A stretch of DNA of 64,000 nucleotides from Leptolyngbyaceae cyanobacterium C42_A2020_001 (GCA_015272515.1 JACYLN010000064.1:62001-126000), one strand, 5' to 3'; positions 37,957 to 49,533 are shown, counted from the first letter of the stretch. Translations and numbers: made by a program. The notes: generated by a model from the letters alone, not told the origin.

Positions 37957-38119
37957 AAGTAACCTTTGCGACAGAGACAGTGTTTAAGACACTCAAACAA
38001 ACTTAGAAAAATAAATCGCCTTGACAAACGAAGGGCTAATCGCCACGAAACTTTAGCTTTGCGCTGCTTAGATTCCAGACACCAAAGATAAAAACCAAGA
38101 GTTGAAAGTAATCAGGATT

Positions 38120-38491
38120 TTACTTAGGACGTTTAGCTCCGTACTTAGAGCGACCTTGCTTACGATCCTTCACACCAGCAGTATCTAAGGTTCCACGAAT
38201 AATGTGATAACGCACACCGGGTAGATCCTTCACACGACCACCGCGAATCATCACAACAGAGTGTTCTTGAAGATTATGTCCAATACCTGGAATGTATGCT
38301 GTAACCTCAAATCCAGAAGTCAAACGAACCCTGGCAACCTTACGGAGCGCTGAGTTTGGCTTCTTGGGAGTAGTTGTATAAACTCTTGTACAAACTCCAC
38401 GACGCTGTGGACAGCTTTTCAGAGCTGGCGACTTAGTCTTCTTGGTTAATTTCTGACGTTCACTGCGAATGAGTTGTTGAATTGTGGGCAT
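38120..38491 (-). CDS. rpsL: 30S ribosomal protein S12
   Basis: 123 residues. [14 protein letters not shown] and the decoding loop [17 protein letters not shown] (with the streptomycin-related Lys) are visible, as is the second conserved loop region [12 protein letters not shown]. It is the first ribosomal gene of the str operon, preceded by a HesB-like gene on the same strand. Confidence 0.98.
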   Translation of the reverse strand: MPTIQQLIRSERQKLTKKTKSPALKSCPQRRGVCTRVYTTTPKKPNSALRKVARVRLTSGFEVTAYIPGIGHNLQEHSVVMIRGGRVKDLPGVRYHIIRGTLDTAGVKDRKQGRSKYGAKRPK

Positions 38492-38637
38492 GTTCTAATG
38501 TGTGCGGCAATCTCGCTTCTCAACATTTTCCAAATTAACACAGTACCAACTCTTCCTGCATGGTGTCAACTTATTGATTGGGACGTTGATATCAAAGTCC
38601 AGAAAGGATTTAGTAAAAAGGTATCAGGAGGAGCCTT

Positions 38638-38979
38638 TTAATCATCCTGAACAGAAAAGGAATTACCACATCCACAAACATGAACTGCTTTAGGGTTATA
38701 GAATCTAAAGCCGCCGCCCATCATGTCTTCGGAATAATCTACGACTAGACCGTCGAGGTACTGCAAATTTACGGTATCAACAACGACCTCAAGACTTTCA
38801 TCATACTGAGAAGAGTAAATTAGGTCATTAAGTTGAGAGGAGTCGTCAAATGCTAATTTGTAGGAGAAACTATGGCATCCGCTCGATGAGACAGAGATGC
38901 GAAGTTTGGAGGAGCGGGAAGGATGTCTTGAACGAAGACGTAGGATCTCGTGGACTGCTGCCTGACTAAGCTGAATCAT
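38638..38979 (-). CDS. HesB/IscA-type iron-sulfur assembly protein
   Basis: 113 residues from ATG 38979 (MIQLSQAAVHEILRL). The three family cysteines are visible in SSSGCHSFSY and VHVCGCGNSF, which hold an Fe-S cluster or iron for transfer to target proteins (A-type carrier). The neighbouring region is the str operon, so co-regulation is possible but a 146-base gap separates them. I omit the in-frame N-terminal extension to 39027, which matches nothing. Distinguishing IscA from SufA is not possible here. Confidence 0.88.
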   Translation of the reverse strand: MIQLSQAAVHEILRLRSRHPSRSSKLRISVSSSGCHSFSYKLAFDDSSQLNDLIYSSQYDESLEVVVDTVNLQYLDGLVVDYSEDMMGGGFRFYNPKAVHVCGCGNSFSVQDD

Positions 38980-39111
38980 GATTTTTCGACTCCATTGGTA
39001 GGCGACTTTCGTTACTCTTAAGTTCAAGCTTTGAAGGGTATGAACTTAGAGACCTAACCAGACGAATAACACAAAGAGGTGACTACTCTCACAAGTTCAG
39101 CTTAAGCAGGG

Positions 39112-39534
39112 TCAGGAAGCAGGTGTACGAGCGTAGTCATCTTGAAATCGAATGATGTCATCCTCGCCGAGATATTCGCCATTTTGCACTTCAATGAGCA
39201 CCAGGGGGATCACGCCAGGATTTTCTAGCCGATGACGAGTGCACTGAGGGACGTAGGTGGATTGATTCGCGTGCAGAATGCTTTCAACTTCATTGCAGGT
39301 GACTTTAGCAGTTCCAGATACCACAATCCAATGTTCACTGCGATGGTGGTGCATCTGCAAACTTAAACGATGCCCTGGTTTCACCTCAATTCGTTTAATT
39401 TTGTACCCCCGTCCTTCTTCAAGAATCGTGAATGAACCCCAAGGACGTAGCTCAGTTGATGCGATGGTTCCGATCGCTACTGAATTTGCTAAGGCAACGG
39501 TTGTTACCTGTTGAGCTTCCTGAGATGAAGCCAT
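39112..39534 (-). CDS. Mannose-6-phosphate isomerase-type cupin
   Basis: 140 residues. ELRPWGSFTILEEGRGYKIKRIEVKPG and SLQMHHHRSEHWIVVSGTAKVT are the cupin signature of type II phosphomannose isomerase, the domain that is C-terminal in ManC-type bifunctional enzymes; here it stands alone. The metal-binding His (MHHHRSEHW) and YVPQCTRHRLENP are intact, so activity is likely. It should supply mannose-6-phosphate for nucleotide-sugar and polysaccharide synthesis. The ATG has AGGAGG upstream. Confidence 0.88.
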   Translation of the reverse strand: MASSQEAQQVTTVALANSVAIGTIASTELRPWGSFTILEEGRGYKIKRIEVKPGHRLSLQMHHHRSEHWIVVSGTAKVTCNEVESILHANQSTYVPQCTRHRLENPGVIPLVLIEVQNGEYLGEDDIIRFQDDYARTPAS

Positions 39535-39741
39535 AATTACTCCTCCTTGATGTCACTCATCGTCCTTCTATGCAGTCTGGGGAGATATAGCCGAAGTCTC
39601 CGGGGTTACCATAGCAAATTTGTGAATGCAAATGCCATCTGGAGTTGGGCGAGGTTTATCGAGATTACACGCAAGACTGTTGATTGCTCAACTGAGCTTT
39701 ATACAAACTTTATTTGGGCTGTAAAAGATGTTTGAGGCAGT

Positions 39742-41649
39742 TTATGGGTTTGTTTTGAGAAAGATACCGATGCCACTATGAACTCGTGCTGCTGTGCGGG
39801 GTGGTCGATCCAGAATTTGACCTCCGAGGTAGAGGGTGGTAGAGCTTCCGCCGTCCAGGTTTAGGGCGTTGATTACTCCAAATTGCTGAAGCAGTTGAGC
39901 GAATTCTGGAAGTGTTAGGCTAGTACCGTCTAAACGGGTATGGGTGGCAATCAGAAGCAGGGAGCCATCCGCTTGTTGGACGATCGCGCTACGGGAAGCA
40001 GACTCAATTGCAAACGCATTACTAAACGATTCGGCTTTAGCATCCAGCACTGGTTGGCGATTTTGAATCAGCAGCGGACCTGCCGCAATGATCTGGGGAT
40101 AAGTATTGAAATCTGGCGGGTCAGTCAGGCTTTCAAGTTGTAGAGCAGTACCTGCAATAAACGCTGTAGCCGCCGAGCGAATCGATCGCAGCACTAGAAT
40201 GTAACCGTTGAGTGGGATCTGAACCGCAGCCGTTCCAGCTTTTTCAACCGTTTGTTGTCCAACAATCTGATTGTTTTGAACAAACACAATAATTTCGCCA
40301 TCTGATAGGGATGTGTAAGTTGATCCCCAGTCGGGCGTATAGCGAGCGATCCCAGCTTGGATATAGCCGCTGTTGAGATGGGTAAGTGGAAACCGTTGAC
40401 CCGTTTGGGTGGTAACCGTTTCTCGCAAGGTAAGCCGACCGAATTTGACGTTTCCGGCAGCATCCCAGGCGATCGCGCCTCGATTCAAAATTGGACCCGA
40501 TAACCAGCGACCATTCAGGCGGATCGCACCCAGCGGCAACTGGCGATTGCGATTGAAAAACCCGCCATTAATCGCGGCAGCGACCTGTGCTTGCTGAGCC
40601 GTTTGCGCCAGGGGAGCCGTACCCAGCATAGTGCCTGGGTTGGGCACAATCGGCTGAAGCGTGAGTCCAGGTTGCCTGGGATTGACTTCTAACCAAACAA
40701 CTGGAACCTTTGTATTGCCTGAAGGCAGCAGTTGCTGTCGCCAGCGGAGTCCGGGTGCCCAGAGAATATTTTGTTCGACCAGGCTATCTGGACGGGTATC
40801 GATCACGATGCGATTTGGAGCCGATACGCTCCAAATGCGACTGCGGACTGTTGAGGACAGGGTCAATCGGAGACGAGTTTGATTCGCACTTGATTCGGCT
40901 TGAATGGACTGAATATAGTTGCCAGGAGAGGGTTTGAATTGTTGCAGCACAGCGGCATCAATTTGAGCGTCTAATGTTACGGCTAGCTCTTGAGATGATT
41001 GCTCAGACTGCCAGGGAGTGGGACGATCCAGTTCAATCACCAGGCGATCGCCCCAGGGTTGTTTCCCTTGCCGCAAACCCAACACCCGCGCCATTGGTGT
41101 TGAAAGTTGGAGAACAGAGCCACGGGTGCTGAGTTGCCAACCAAACTGCCGCACCAGATCGGCAATATCCAGGTAACGCAGGGTACTCGTGAGTTGAGTT
41201 GGCAATGACAGGGTTTGATTAGTTGGAGTGAACCACTGAACAGGTTGGAGCGTAACAGTGTTGGAGTTCAAGAGTTGCAGTCCAGTGGTTCGTATGAGTC
41301 CGACATCGCTGATCCCAATCCGGCTCCCATTTGCAGTTTGCCATTGCTGCCACGGTGCCGAGAAGATGCGACCGTTCAGTTGAATTTGCGTTCCTTGTTG
41401 AACCGTCACTGAAACCGAATTTTGTTGGCTAAGCTGGAGGGGTGAGGGACTGGATGCAATAGGATTCGCGAAGGCGAGAGTGGGGCAAAATGCCGCGATC
41501 GCGCCCAGTGTCGCTCCACCGAACAAACTCAATCCATACATTCGTGGAGCAACGGTGTGGGGTTGCTGTTGCAACGAGATTGTGGATTGATCAGAACCTA
41601 CAGCCTGCACACCCTGGGAAGCCTGAAAAATTGGGTCAGCTCGTTTCAT
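39742..41649 (-). CDS. Phosphodiester glycosidase family exported protein
   Basis: 635 residues. A hydrophobic segment (YGLSLFGGATLGAIAAFCPTL) serves as signal or anchor. The middle region (RLVIELDRPTPW, RIWSVSAPNRIVIDT) looks like an AMIN-type domain. The C-terminal third holds the NAGPA/DUF2233 signature: AAINGGFFNRNRQLPLGAI and NALNLDGGSSTTLYLGG. NAGPA proteins remove phosphodiester-linked sugars; the bacterial substrate is unknown. Its AMIN-like part suggests a cell-wall location. Confidence 0.85.
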   Translation of the reverse strand: MKRADPIFQASQGVQAVGSDQSTISLQQQPHTVAPRMYGLSLFGGATLGAIAAFCPTLAFANPIASSPSPLQLSQQNSVSVTVQQGTQIQLNGRIFSAPWQQWQTANGSRIGISDVGLIRTTGLQLLNSNTVTLQPVQWFTPTNQTLSLPTQLTSTLRYLDIADLVRQFGWQLSTRGSVLQLSTPMARVLGLRQGKQPWGDRLVIELDRPTPWQSEQSSQELAVTLDAQIDAAVLQQFKPSPGNYIQSIQAESSANQTRLRLTLSSTVRSRIWSVSAPNRIVIDTRPDSLVEQNILWAPGLRWRQQLLPSGNTKVPVVWLEVNPRQPGLTLQPIVPNPGTMLGTAPLAQTAQQAQVAAAINGGFFNRNRQLPLGAIRLNGRWLSGPILNRGAIAWDAAGNVKFGRLTLRETVTTQTGQRFPLTHLNSGYIQAGIARYTPDWGSTYTSLSDGEIIVFVQNNQIVGQQTVEKAGTAAVQIPLNGYILVLRSIRSAATAFIAGTALQLESLTDPPDFNTYPQIIAAGPLLIQNRQPVLDAKAESFSNAFAIESASRSAIVQQADGSLLLIATHTRLDGTSLTLPEFAQLLQQFGVINALNLDGGSSTTLYLGGQILDRPPRTAARVHSGIGIFLKTNP

Positions 41650-42046
41650 TGGTTGGCATCCTTACCCAAACCCACACATTATCCGCTCACACTTTATGAC
41701 AATCCGCTCAAGCATTGTCAAGTTTCATCACTTTCCACTACGATCTGTATCTCCAGGTTTAAGCCCCGTCGGCAACCTTAACAGTGTCTTGATTGAAGGC
41801 AAGCAGGTTAGATTTGCGACTGATAAGTCGCGCTTTTGGTGCCCGCTGTACTTTTCAAATGCTGCTTTGCCGATAGTGTGGATGAGTCTGCTCTAGTTTT
41901 TTTCAGTTCATCCCTCTTAATATCTAGTTGGAATCACGTCTCCCAGGTAACCTGCAAGGCACCCAGCACTTCCTTGTCCTGAGGATCTAAACAGAGGTCG
42001 CATCTGTAATTCACCGAGGAGCTTGTCATATTTTCGACCGTAATCA
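41650..42046. other. Divergent intergenic region upstream of glsF
   Basis: 397 bases with no gene. It should hold the promoters of glsF (plus) and the phosphodiester glycosidase (minus). I found no clear NtcA (GTA-N8-TAC) site or strong hairpin. An isolated GAGGAG at 42016-42021 is too far from the glsF ATG to be its ribosome site. Confidence 0.4.
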
Positions 42047-45000
42047 ATGAACGACGCACGTTATCTCATGGGTAAAACAACAGTGAATCGGGACAGCTAT
42101 CAATCAAATCCATCTATTGGCTACGAGGGGCAGCGCTGGTTAGTAGAAGAGCGAGATGCCTGTGGGGTTGGGTTCATTGCAGACCAACAGGGTAGAGCCA
42201 GCCACGACCTGGTGCAAAAATCGTTGGGTGCTGTGACCTGCCTGGAGCACCGGGGCGGGTGCAGCGCTGATTATGACTCTGGTGATGGGGCTGGGTTGAT
42301 GACTGCCATTCCGTGGGATTTGTTCAGCCAGTGGTTTTCTGCCAACGATATCCCCATGCCTGCCACAGAACATTTGGCCGTTGGCATGGTGTTTTTACCC
42401 CGTGAACCGGAAGTTGCCGCGATCGCTCGGCGAATTTTAGAGCAGGTGGCAACCGAAGAAGGCGTTAAACTCCTGGGTTGGCGAATTGTTCCCATTCAGC
42501 CTGATTGTTTGGGTGTTCAGGCGAAAGAGAATCAACCCCAGATTGAGCAAGTGTTTGTTCAGTCTGAGCAACAGGGCGAAGACCTGGAACGCCAACTTTA
42601 TTTAATTCGGAAACGGGTATTACAGGTTGCGGCTGCGGAGGCTAGCAAACTTGGAGATGCCAACGCCTTCGATAACTTTTATATGTGCTCCTTCTCCAAT
42701 CGCACAATTGTTTATAAGGGGATGGTGCGATCGGTGGTTCTGGGAGAGTTTTATCAAGATTTTCAACAACCGGAGTATAAAAGTGCCTTTGCCATCTACC
42801 ATCGCCGCTTCAGCACCAACACCCTACCCAGGTGGCCCCTCGCTCAACCGATGCGGTTGTTGGGGCACAACGGCGAAATCAACACGCTGCTGGGCAACAT
42901 TAATTGGATGATGGCGAAGCAGGCAGATTTAAGCCATGAATGTTGGGGCGATCGCTTGCCAGATTTGATGCCCACCGTTCGCATGGAAAACAGCGACTCC
43001 GCCAACCTGGATAACGTGTTTGAGTTGCTGGTGCGTTCTGGCCGGAGTCCGCAAGAAACCCTGATGTTAATGGTGCCAGAAGCATACAAAAATCAGCCTG
43101 ACCTGACAGACCATCCTGAAATCATTGATTTTTATGAGTACTACAGCGGTATTCAGGAACCCTGGGATGGCCCGGCGTTACTCGTTTTCAGCGATGGCAA
43201 GATAGTGGGCGCAACGCTCGACCGAAACGGGCTGCGTCCGGCTCGCTTTGTTGTCACACGGGATGGCTACATTGTAGTGGCTTCGGAAGCAGGAGTTGTG
43301 GACATTCCCGAAGCCGACATTGTGGAGAAAGGACGGTTGGGTCCGGGGCAGATGATTGCCGTCAACCTGGAAACCCACGAACTGCTGAAGAATTGGGAGA
43401 TCAAGCAGCGAATTGCTAGTGCTAAGCCCTACGGAGAGTGGCTGAAGCAGTTCCGCCAGGAATTGAAGCCGCAGGCTACCGATGAAACGCCTTATCTTTC
43501 TGGTATGGACTTGTTGCGGCACCAAACTGCCTTTGGCTACACGGCAGAAGATGTGGAGATGACCATTCAAGAAATGGCAGCGCAGGGCAAAGAGCCAACC
43601 TTCTGCATGGGAGACGACATTCCGCTGGCAGTTCTGTCTGAGAAGCCCCATTTACTCTACGACTACTTTAAGCAGCGCTTTGCCCAGGTGACCAACCCAG
43701 CGATCGACCCTTACCGGGAGCGGTTGGTGATGTCGTTAGCGATGCAGTTGGGTAAGCGCGGAAACTTGCTGGAAGAAAAGCCGGAATATGCTCATCTGTT
43801 TAAGTTGGAATCTCCGGTATTGAATGATGGTGAACTCGATCAAATCCGCACCTCTGGGTTTGAAACTGCTGATCTCTCTACTTTGTTTGAGATTGCGTTG
43901 GGTCCGGCTGGGTTGCAAAAGGCAGTGAACGACCTGTGTCAAAAAGCCACCGAAGCGGTTCGTGCTGGAAAAACAATTTTGATCTTGAGCGATCGCCGAG
44001 GCAGTGATGGCACCCTGACAAACTTGACAGCAGACCACACCTACATTCCGCCAATGCTGGCAGTGGGAGCCGTGCACCATCATCTGATGCGGCAAGGTTT
44101 GCGGATGAAAGCCTCCTTAGTGGTGGATACCGCGCAGTGCTGGAGCACGCATCACTTTGCCTGCTTGATTGGGTATGGAGCCAGTGCTGTTTGTCCTTAC
44201 CTGGCGCTGGAAACGGTGCGGCAGTGGTGGCTCGATCCCAAAACCCAAAGCTTCATGGAACGCGGCAAGCTGAAGGCGATTACTCTGTCCACTGCTGAAA
44301 CCAACTTCCGTAAAGCGATTGAAGACGGGCTGCTGAAAATTCTCTCCAAAATGGGCATCTCATTGTTGTCCAGCTATCACGGAGCACAGATTTTTGAGGC
44401 GATCGGCATCGGCGGTGATTTGCTCCATCTGGGTTTTGCTGGCACAACCTCTCGTTTGGGCGGGTTGACCACTCAAGACCTGGCAAATGAAGTCCTCTCG
44501 CTTCAACGCCGTGCCTTCCCGGAGTTAACTATCAAGAAACTGGAGAATTTTGGTTTTGTTAACTACCGTCCTGGTGGGGAGTACCACATCAACAGTCCGG
44601 AGATGGCAAAGTACCTGCATAAAGCCGTAGATGAAAAGTCCTATGACCACTACGAACTGTATAAGAAGTACCTGGGTAACCGCCCACTCACAGCGTTGCG
44701 AGATTTGCTCGACTTCAAGAGCGATCGCCCTTCCATTCCAATTGAACAGGTAGAATCCGCCACTGAAATTGTCAAACGCTTCTGCACGGGTGGAATGTCG
44801 CTGGGGGCACTATCGCGGGAGGCGCACGAAACCCTGGCGATCGCCATGAACCGGATTGGCGGTAAGTCCAATTCTGGCGAGGGCGGTGAAGATCCGATCC
44901 GCTTCCGACCATTGAGTGACGTAACCGCAGATGGGCAATCCGCCACTTTCCCTCATTTGAAAGGCTTGAAAAATGGGGACTCTGTCAGTTCTGCGATTAA

Positions 45001-46732
45001 GCAAATTGCCTCTGGACGGTTTGGCGTTACGCCTGAGTATCTGATGAATGCCAAACAGCTAGAAATTAAGTTGGCGCAAGGGGCAAAACCAGGTGAAGGT
45101 GGGCAACTTCCTGGTAACAAGGTGAGTCCATACATTGCTATGTTGCGTCGCTCTAAGCCAGGTGTGACGCTAATTTCGCCTCCTCCGCACCACGATATTT
45201 ACTCGATTGAAGATCTAGCGCAACTTATTTTTGACTTGCACCAAATTAATCCAAAAGCTCAGGTATCCGTAAAACTGGTGGCTGAGATTGGAATTGGCAC
45301 GATCGCCGCTGGGGTCGCCAAAGCGAACGCCGATATTATTCAAATTTCCGGGCACGAAGGCGGAACCGGGGCATCGCCCTTGAGTTCTATCAAACACGCT
45401 GGTAGCCCCTGGGAGCTGGGGTTGACGGAGGTTCACCGAGTGCTGATGCAGAATCAACTGCGCGATCGCGTCACCTTGCGAGTGGATGGTGGCTTGCGAA
45501 CGGGCTGGGATGTGTTGATGGCAGCATTGATGGGTGGCGAAGAATTTGGTTTTGGCTCCATTGCCATGATTGCGGAAGGCTGCATCATGGCCCGGATTTG
45601 CCACACGAATAACTGCCCTGTGGGTGTTGCCAGCCAAAAAGAAGAACTGCGGAAGCGGTTTACGGGCATTCCCGAACACGTTGTCAACTTCTTCCTGTTT
45701 GTGGCGGAAGAGGTGCGATCGCTGTTGGCACGGTTGGGCTATAGCTCACTAAGCGAGGTGATTGGGCGGGCTGATTTGCTGAAAATGCGCGACGACGTAA
45801 AGCTGACCAAAACCCAAAGCCTTAAACTGGATTGTTTGATTAAGCTGCCGGATACCCGCAGCGATCGTGCCTGGTTGGTGCATGAGGAGGTTCACTCCAA
45901 CGGTGCCGTATTGGATGACGAACTCTTGGCAGATCCCGTTATTCAAGCGGCGATCGCCCATCAGGGCACCGTCGCCAAATCCGTCACCGTTGTCAACACC
46001 GATCGCACAGTGGGCGCACGGCTAGCCGGAGCGATCGCGCTTCAGCATGGCAACAGCGGCTTTTCGGGACAAATCACACTCAACATCACAGGCGCAGTCG
46101 GTCAAAGCTTTGGAGCCTTTAATCTCCCTGGCATGACTTTGAACTTGAAGGGAGAAGCCAACGACTACGTGGGTAAAGGGATGCACGGTGGCGAAATTAT
46201 CATCGCGCCTCCCGCTGAAGCCACCTACAACCCCTCTGAAAATGTGATCATCGGCAACACCTGCTTGTATGGTGCAACCGGGGGCACGTTGTATGCGCTG
46301 GGGCAAGCCGGAGAGCGGTTTGGAGTCCGCAACTCCTATGCCAAAGCGGTGATTGAGGGCGCGGGGGATCACTGCTGCGAATACATGACGGGCGGCGTGA
46401 TTGTGGTGTTGGGTAGAACTGGACGAAATGTGGGCGCAGGAATGACAGGTGGACTCGCCTACTTCCTGGACGAAGACAACAGTTTCTTAGAAAAAGTCAA
46501 CCCTGAAATTGTCAAACCGCAGCGGATCGCATCGTCTGTGGGCGAACAGCAGTTGAAAGAGTTGATTCAGGCACACGCAGATAAAACAGGCAGCCCGAAG
46601 GCAAAACAAATTCTCGATCGCTGGACAGAATACTTACCCAAATTCTGGCAGGTGGTACCTCCCTCCGAAAAGGATGCGCCGGAAGTCAACCCCGAAGCGG
46701 CGGCGGATAAGGTGTTGACTCCTGTTCCATAG
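42047..46732 (+). CDS. glsF: Ferredoxin-dependent glutamate synthase
   Basis: 1561 residues. Uses photosynthetically reduced ferredoxin to make glutamate; it needs no small subunit. The class II amidotransferase Cys39 lies in [12 protein letters not shown]. Between GGEDPIRF and SSAIKQIA (about residues 948-980) sits an insertion of roughly 17 residues ([10 protein letters not shown]...[10 protein letters not shown]) absent from GltB; this ferredoxin loop identifies the type. The 3Fe-4S cysteines are in [15 protein letters not shown]. The start is weakly marked; ATG 42068 is an alternative. Confidence 0.95.
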   Translation: MNDARYLMGKTTVNRDSYQSNPSIGYEGQRWLVEERDACGVGFIADQQGRASHDLVQKSLGAVTCLEHRGGCSADYDSGDGAGLMTAIPWDLFSQWFSANDIPMPATEHLAVGMVFLPREPEVAAIARRILEQVATEEGVKLLGWRIVPIQPDCLGVQAKENQPQIEQVFVQSEQQGEDLERQLYLIRKRVLQVAAAEASKLGDANAFDNFYMCSFSNRTIVYKGMVRSVVLGEFYQDFQQPEYKSAFAIYHRRFSTNTLPRWPLAQPMRLLGHNGEINTLLGNINWMMAKQADLSHECWGDRLPDLMPTVRMENSDSANLDNVFELLVRSGRSPQETLMLMVPEAYKNQPDLTDHPEIIDFYEYYSGIQEPWDGPALLVFSDGKIVGATLDRNGLRPARFVVTRDGYIVVASEAGVVDIPEADIVEKGRLGPGQMIAVNLETHELLKNWEIKQRIASAKPYGEWLKQFRQELKPQATDETPYLSGMDLLRHQTAFGYTAEDVEMTIQEMAAQGKEPTFCMGDDIPLAVLSEKPHLLYDYFKQRFAQVTNPAIDPYRERLVMSLAMQLGKRGNLLEEKPEYAHLFKLESPVLNDGELDQIRTSGFETADLSTLFEIALGPAGLQKAVNDLCQKATEAVRAGKTILILSDRRGSDGTLTNLTADHTYIPPMLAVGAVHHHLMRQGLRMKASLVVDTAQCWSTHHFACLIGYGASAVCPYLALETVRQWWLDPKTQSFMERGKLKAITLSTAETNFRKAIEDGLLKILSKMGISLLSSYHGAQIFEAIGIGGDLLHLGFAGTTSRLGGLTTQDLANEVLSLQRRAFPELTIKKLENFGFVNYRPGGEYHINSPEMAKYLHKAVDEKSYDHYELYKKYLGNRPLTALRDLLDFKSDRPSIPIEQVESATEIVKRFCTGGMSLGALSREAHETLAIAMNRIGGKSNSGEGGEDPIRFRPLSDVTADGQSATFPHLKGLKNGDSVSSAIKQIASGRFGVTPEYLMNAKQLEIKLAQGAKPGEGGQLPGNKVSPYIAMLRRSKPGVTLISPPPHHDIYSIEDLAQLIFDLHQINPKAQVSVKLVAEIGIGTIAAGVAKANADIIQISGHEGGTGASPLSSIKHAGSPWELGLTEVHRVLMQNQLRDRVTLRVDGGLRTGWDVLMAALMGGEEFGFGSIAMIAEGCIMARICHTNNCPVGVASQKEELRKRFTGIPEHVVNFFLFVAEEVRSLLARLGYSSLSEVIGRADLLKMRDDVKLTKTQSLKLDCLIKLPDTRSDRAWLVHEEVHSNGAVLDDELLADPVIQAAIAHQGTVAKSVTVVNTDRTVGARLAGAIALQHGNSGFSGQITLNITGAVGQSFGAFNLPGMTLNLKGEANDYVGKGMHGGEIIIAPPAEATYNPSENVIIGNTCLYGATGGTLYALGQAGERFGVRNSYAKAVIEGAGDHCCEYMTGGVIVVLGRTGRNVGAGMTGGLAYFLDEDNSFLEKVNPEIVKPQRIASSVGEQQLKELIQAHADKTGSPKAKQILDRWTEYLPKFWQVVPPSEKDAPEVNPEAAADKVLTPVP

Positions 46733-46841
46733 CCTGACTTACAGCGATTTTCGGATCAGTTCAGCCCTAGCCCGCGAGTTGGAGTGTAGGGAAAGGTTGT
46801 GGTTGATGCAAATGAAAATGGCTGTCAATTTGCTGCGATCA

Positions 46842-46876
46842 CCCAAAGTTTAGGGAGAAATCCCTGCCCCTTTGGG
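46842..46876 (+). terminator. Terminator-like nested hairpin after glsF
   Basis: CCCAAAG (46842-46848) pairs with CTTTGGG (46870-46876), and inside AGGGA (46852-46856) pairs with TCCCT (46861-46865) around a GAAA tetraloop. It separates the convergent glsF and LuxR-type genes. No long T-run follows. Confidence 0.6.
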
Positions 46877-46898
46877 CGCTCAGGCATCTTTTGATAAC

Positions 46899-47336
46899 CT
46901 ACTGAGCTTTTGCCATATCCCTCAATAAATTCTCTTCCATCAATCGAGCCACCATCGCCGCCCTCGACGTAACACCTAACTTGACGAAAATTCGTCGTAG
47001 ATGGGTCGATACGGTGCAGGGGCTAATTTTCAAGACGCTACCAATGCATTTGTTCGGTAAGCCTTGAGCAATTAAACCAGCAATCTCCAGTTCTCGCGGA
47101 CTCAAACTCACCTGCTGACATTTAGGACGGCAACGTACAAGCTGATATTGAAGCCCATTGATGCAAGATTCAAACATCACTTGATCTTCTATCAAATCAA
47201 AGCCTTGCGGTTTTTTTGCGTCAATTGCAGCATCCACTCGTTCTACTAGCTGTTTGAGTAACCTTTCCGCCTCAGGAATGAAAACACCCTGATAGCTGAG
47301 CGAGGCAGTGAGATCGGTACTATTTGGGGGCATCAT
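46899..47336 (-). CDS. LuxR-type HTH regulator
   Basis: 145 residues. The C-terminal half is a LuxR/NarL winged helix: LSPRELEIAGLIAQGLPNKCIG, then SPCTVSTHLRRIFVKLGVTSRAAMVA. The N-terminal half (helical, PEAERLLKQLVERVDAAI) lacks a receiver domain with the phosphorylated Asp, so it is not a normal response regulator. AGAGGA lies about seven bases before the ATG. It is divergent from the trypsin-like protease gene across 860 bases, making that gene a possible target. Confidence 0.85.
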   Translation of the reverse strand: MMPPNSTDLTASLSYQGVFIPEAERLLKQLVERVDAAIDAKKPQGFDLIEDQVMFESCINGLQYQLVRCRPKCQQVSLSPRELEIAGLIAQGLPNKCIGSVLKISPCTVSTHLRRIFVKLGVTSRAAMVARLMEENLLRDMAKAQ

Positions 47337-48198
47337 AATAGTCCTCTAACTGTAAAAATCGCTTCATCACTGTAGCTTTACCAAGTCATCTACTTGGATA
47401 TTTTCAAAATAAAACAAGCCAAAAACAACCATTAAAAAATCACACCTTCTGCTTTAACTTAAACCACAAAAATATTGAATAACGTCCAAAGTCCTATTGA
47501 GCGATTTTCAAGCCAATTTGCACAATCTTCTTTTCACAGATTGGTTTAATTCACCTAAATCTGCACTACACAATAGCCTTAATTTAATTGATGCTGACTA
47601 AAGCTTTATCACCCTTAAGGGTACTTTGCTAGGTTAGGTTAATTCTCCTTCAAGACGATGGTTAAATTAAAAGCTTCTTTGTTACCAGAGAAAGGCAAAT
47701 AATTCGGTGAATCTAATTAGGTTCCTGTCCCTGGCTAAATCTTCAGTTCTTCCTTAGCAAAGCCTCCAGCTTCTGAGTTGGACAGGGTTGATTTACAAAC
47801 TGGATTAGCAATGCACAATGGATGTAGCTGGGAGTGATACATCAAGGCTGCAAAGGGCATATTACCTTAATCGCATCGGCTTGCTGCGTTCCAACACTAG
47901 TGTAATAACACAATTTAACCAAGCCATTACGGGAATATTTAACACATTCTTTTTTATGACAGTGCTTGTAGGTTAAGTTAATCTATTTCACGTTGACTAA
48001 ACAGGATTTATGCAGATTTCTATAGCGCGAATTAAACACAATTGCAGTCATACAAATAATTGACATGCAGATGAATTACTTCTTCTAAATGACTTAAATT
48101 GTGCGACTGTTGCATCATTTTTCCTTCGCATAAGTTGGTTGAAGTAGGTTATTAAACCTCAGTCAATCAAAAACGAAACTAGTGAAGGAGCCACAATT
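47337..48198. other. 862-base AT-rich intergenic region
   Basis: Divergent promoters of the LuxR-type gene and the protease should lie here. No convincing gene is present; a 53-codon frame at 47818-47976 has no ribosome site. I saw no clear long repeat or tRNA. GAAGGAGCC just before 48199 is the protease ribosome site. Confidence 0.5.
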
Positions 48199-49533
48199 AT
48201 GCCTACAGCATCGGCAAACAGAGTGAACGTTACCTATAAGGATGAGTTCGATTCTGACCAACCTTTGCAGGGTAAATCGTTTGAGAGCTTGAGTGCCGCT
48301 CAAATGAATGGTGAAGCAGCAGCTACCGAGGAAGTTATTGATGAAGTTTCTAGCCCCAGCGATGCGGTTGAAACAGAAACGAGTGAAGCAGGCGAAGAAA
48401 CCACAGAAGCTCAAGAGGCAGACAATCATGTCTCAGTAAGTAATCCACCTGTGGTGATGCTGCCGACCAAAAAAGATGAATTCGACGAGGCGGCTGATGC
48501 CGAATCGCTGTTTGAAACGGTACCAGGCTGGGATGAAAGCCAACCCACAGAGTCTACTGGGGAAGAGACGCTAATTGAAGCGTATTATGCTGACGCTGAA
48601 GCGAGTGAGGAGTTTTTCCCTGCGATCGCGGCGATCGCAGCGCCCCTGTTGAAAGCAGCACTTCCTGCCCTGGCAAGTGCCGTTGCCCAGCAAGGGGTCG
48701 CCAAGCTCAGCCCTAGACTGCGTGCAATTCTCGGTCGCCTGAAAGGCTTGGGCATCAAACCGACCCGCCGCAAGGAAACAGGTGAAGAAACCGACGAGGC
48801 AATTGATGAAGCTGTATTGGCTGAACTGGAACAACAACTAGAGTCTTTAGAGGTTGTGATTGGGACAGACGATCGCGTTCGGGTAATGAATACTAAAGTC
48901 ATTCCCATGAAGCGCATTTGCCATCTGAAGATTCAAGCTGCCAATGGCAAATCTTATTTAGGTACTGGATTCTTTGTTGGTCCCCGCACAATCATCACCG
49001 CTGGTCACTGTGTATATATTCATGGTCAAGGCGGTTGGGCGCGGCAGATCGTGGTTACCCCCGGTCGCAACGAAAAGGAGGAGCCGTTTAAGTCGTTCAC
49101 GGCAACTTCTTTCCGCTCAGTCAAAGGTTGGGTGAATAGCAAGTCGCGTAACTATGACTACGGGGCAATTATTCTGCCCAAGAGTGCAGCCGTTTCTTCT
49201 GAAATTGGCGCATTTGGTTTCGCCTCTTACTCTAATGCCTCGCTGTTGAATAAGAAACTCAACACTGCCGGATATCCTGGGGATAAACCAGCCGGAACAA
49301 TGTGGTTCCACGGACGCAAGGCGAAATCAGTTCAACCCCGCACTATTACCTACGATATCGATACCGCTGGCGGACAAAGTGGTTCACCGGTTTGGGTGCG
49401 CGGCAATGATAACAAGCGGATTGTGGTGGGGATTCACACCAATGGCTCTCTCACTGGCAATTCTGCAACTCGGATTACGCAGCCTGTGTTCAATAACTTG
49501 AAGCGCTGGCGTGCTGAAGGTGGTTTAGTCTAA
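48199..49533 (+). CDS. Trypsin/V8-like serine protease with acidic N-terminal region
   Basis: 444 residues. The catalytic domain (about 235-444) has all three triad residues: H270 in ITAGHCV, D320 in NYDYGAI and S394 in GGQSGSPVW. It resembles the glutamyl-endopeptidase (V8-like) branch of S1 proteases. Residues 1-135 are acidic and low complexity (many Glu and Thr), followed by a hydrophobic amphipathic-looking segment near 138-172 (FFPAIAAIAAPLLKAALPAL). There is no N-terminal Sec signal, which is odd for this class; the N-terminal part may be a propeptide or delivery region. A small beta-sandwich gene follows after 83 bases. Confidence 0.85.
   Translation: MPTASANRVNVTYKDEFDSDQPLQGKSFESLSAAQMNGEAAATEEVIDEVSSPSDAVETETSEAGEETTEAQEADNHVSVSNPPVVMLPTKKDEFDEAADAESLFETVPGWDESQPTESTGEETLIEAYYADAEASEEFFPAIAAIAAPLLKAALPALASAVAQQGVAKLSPRLRAILGRLKGLGIKPTRRKETGEETDEAIDEAVLAELEQQLESLEVVIGTDDRVRVMNTKVIPMKRICHLKIQAANGKSYLGTGFFVGPRTIITAGHCVYIHGQGGWARQIVVTPGRNEKEEPFKSFTATSFRSVKGWVNSKSRNYDYGAIILPKSAAVSSEIGAFGFASYSNASLLNKKLNTAGYPGDKPAGTMWFHGRKAKSVQPRTITYDIDTAGGQSGSPVWVRGNDNKRIVVGIHTNGSLTGNSATRITQPVFNNLKRWRAEGGLV

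Noticed and set aside
47818-47976. 53-codon reading frame in the protease/LuxR interval
   Set aside because: No ribosome site and no recognisable protein pattern; likely chance.
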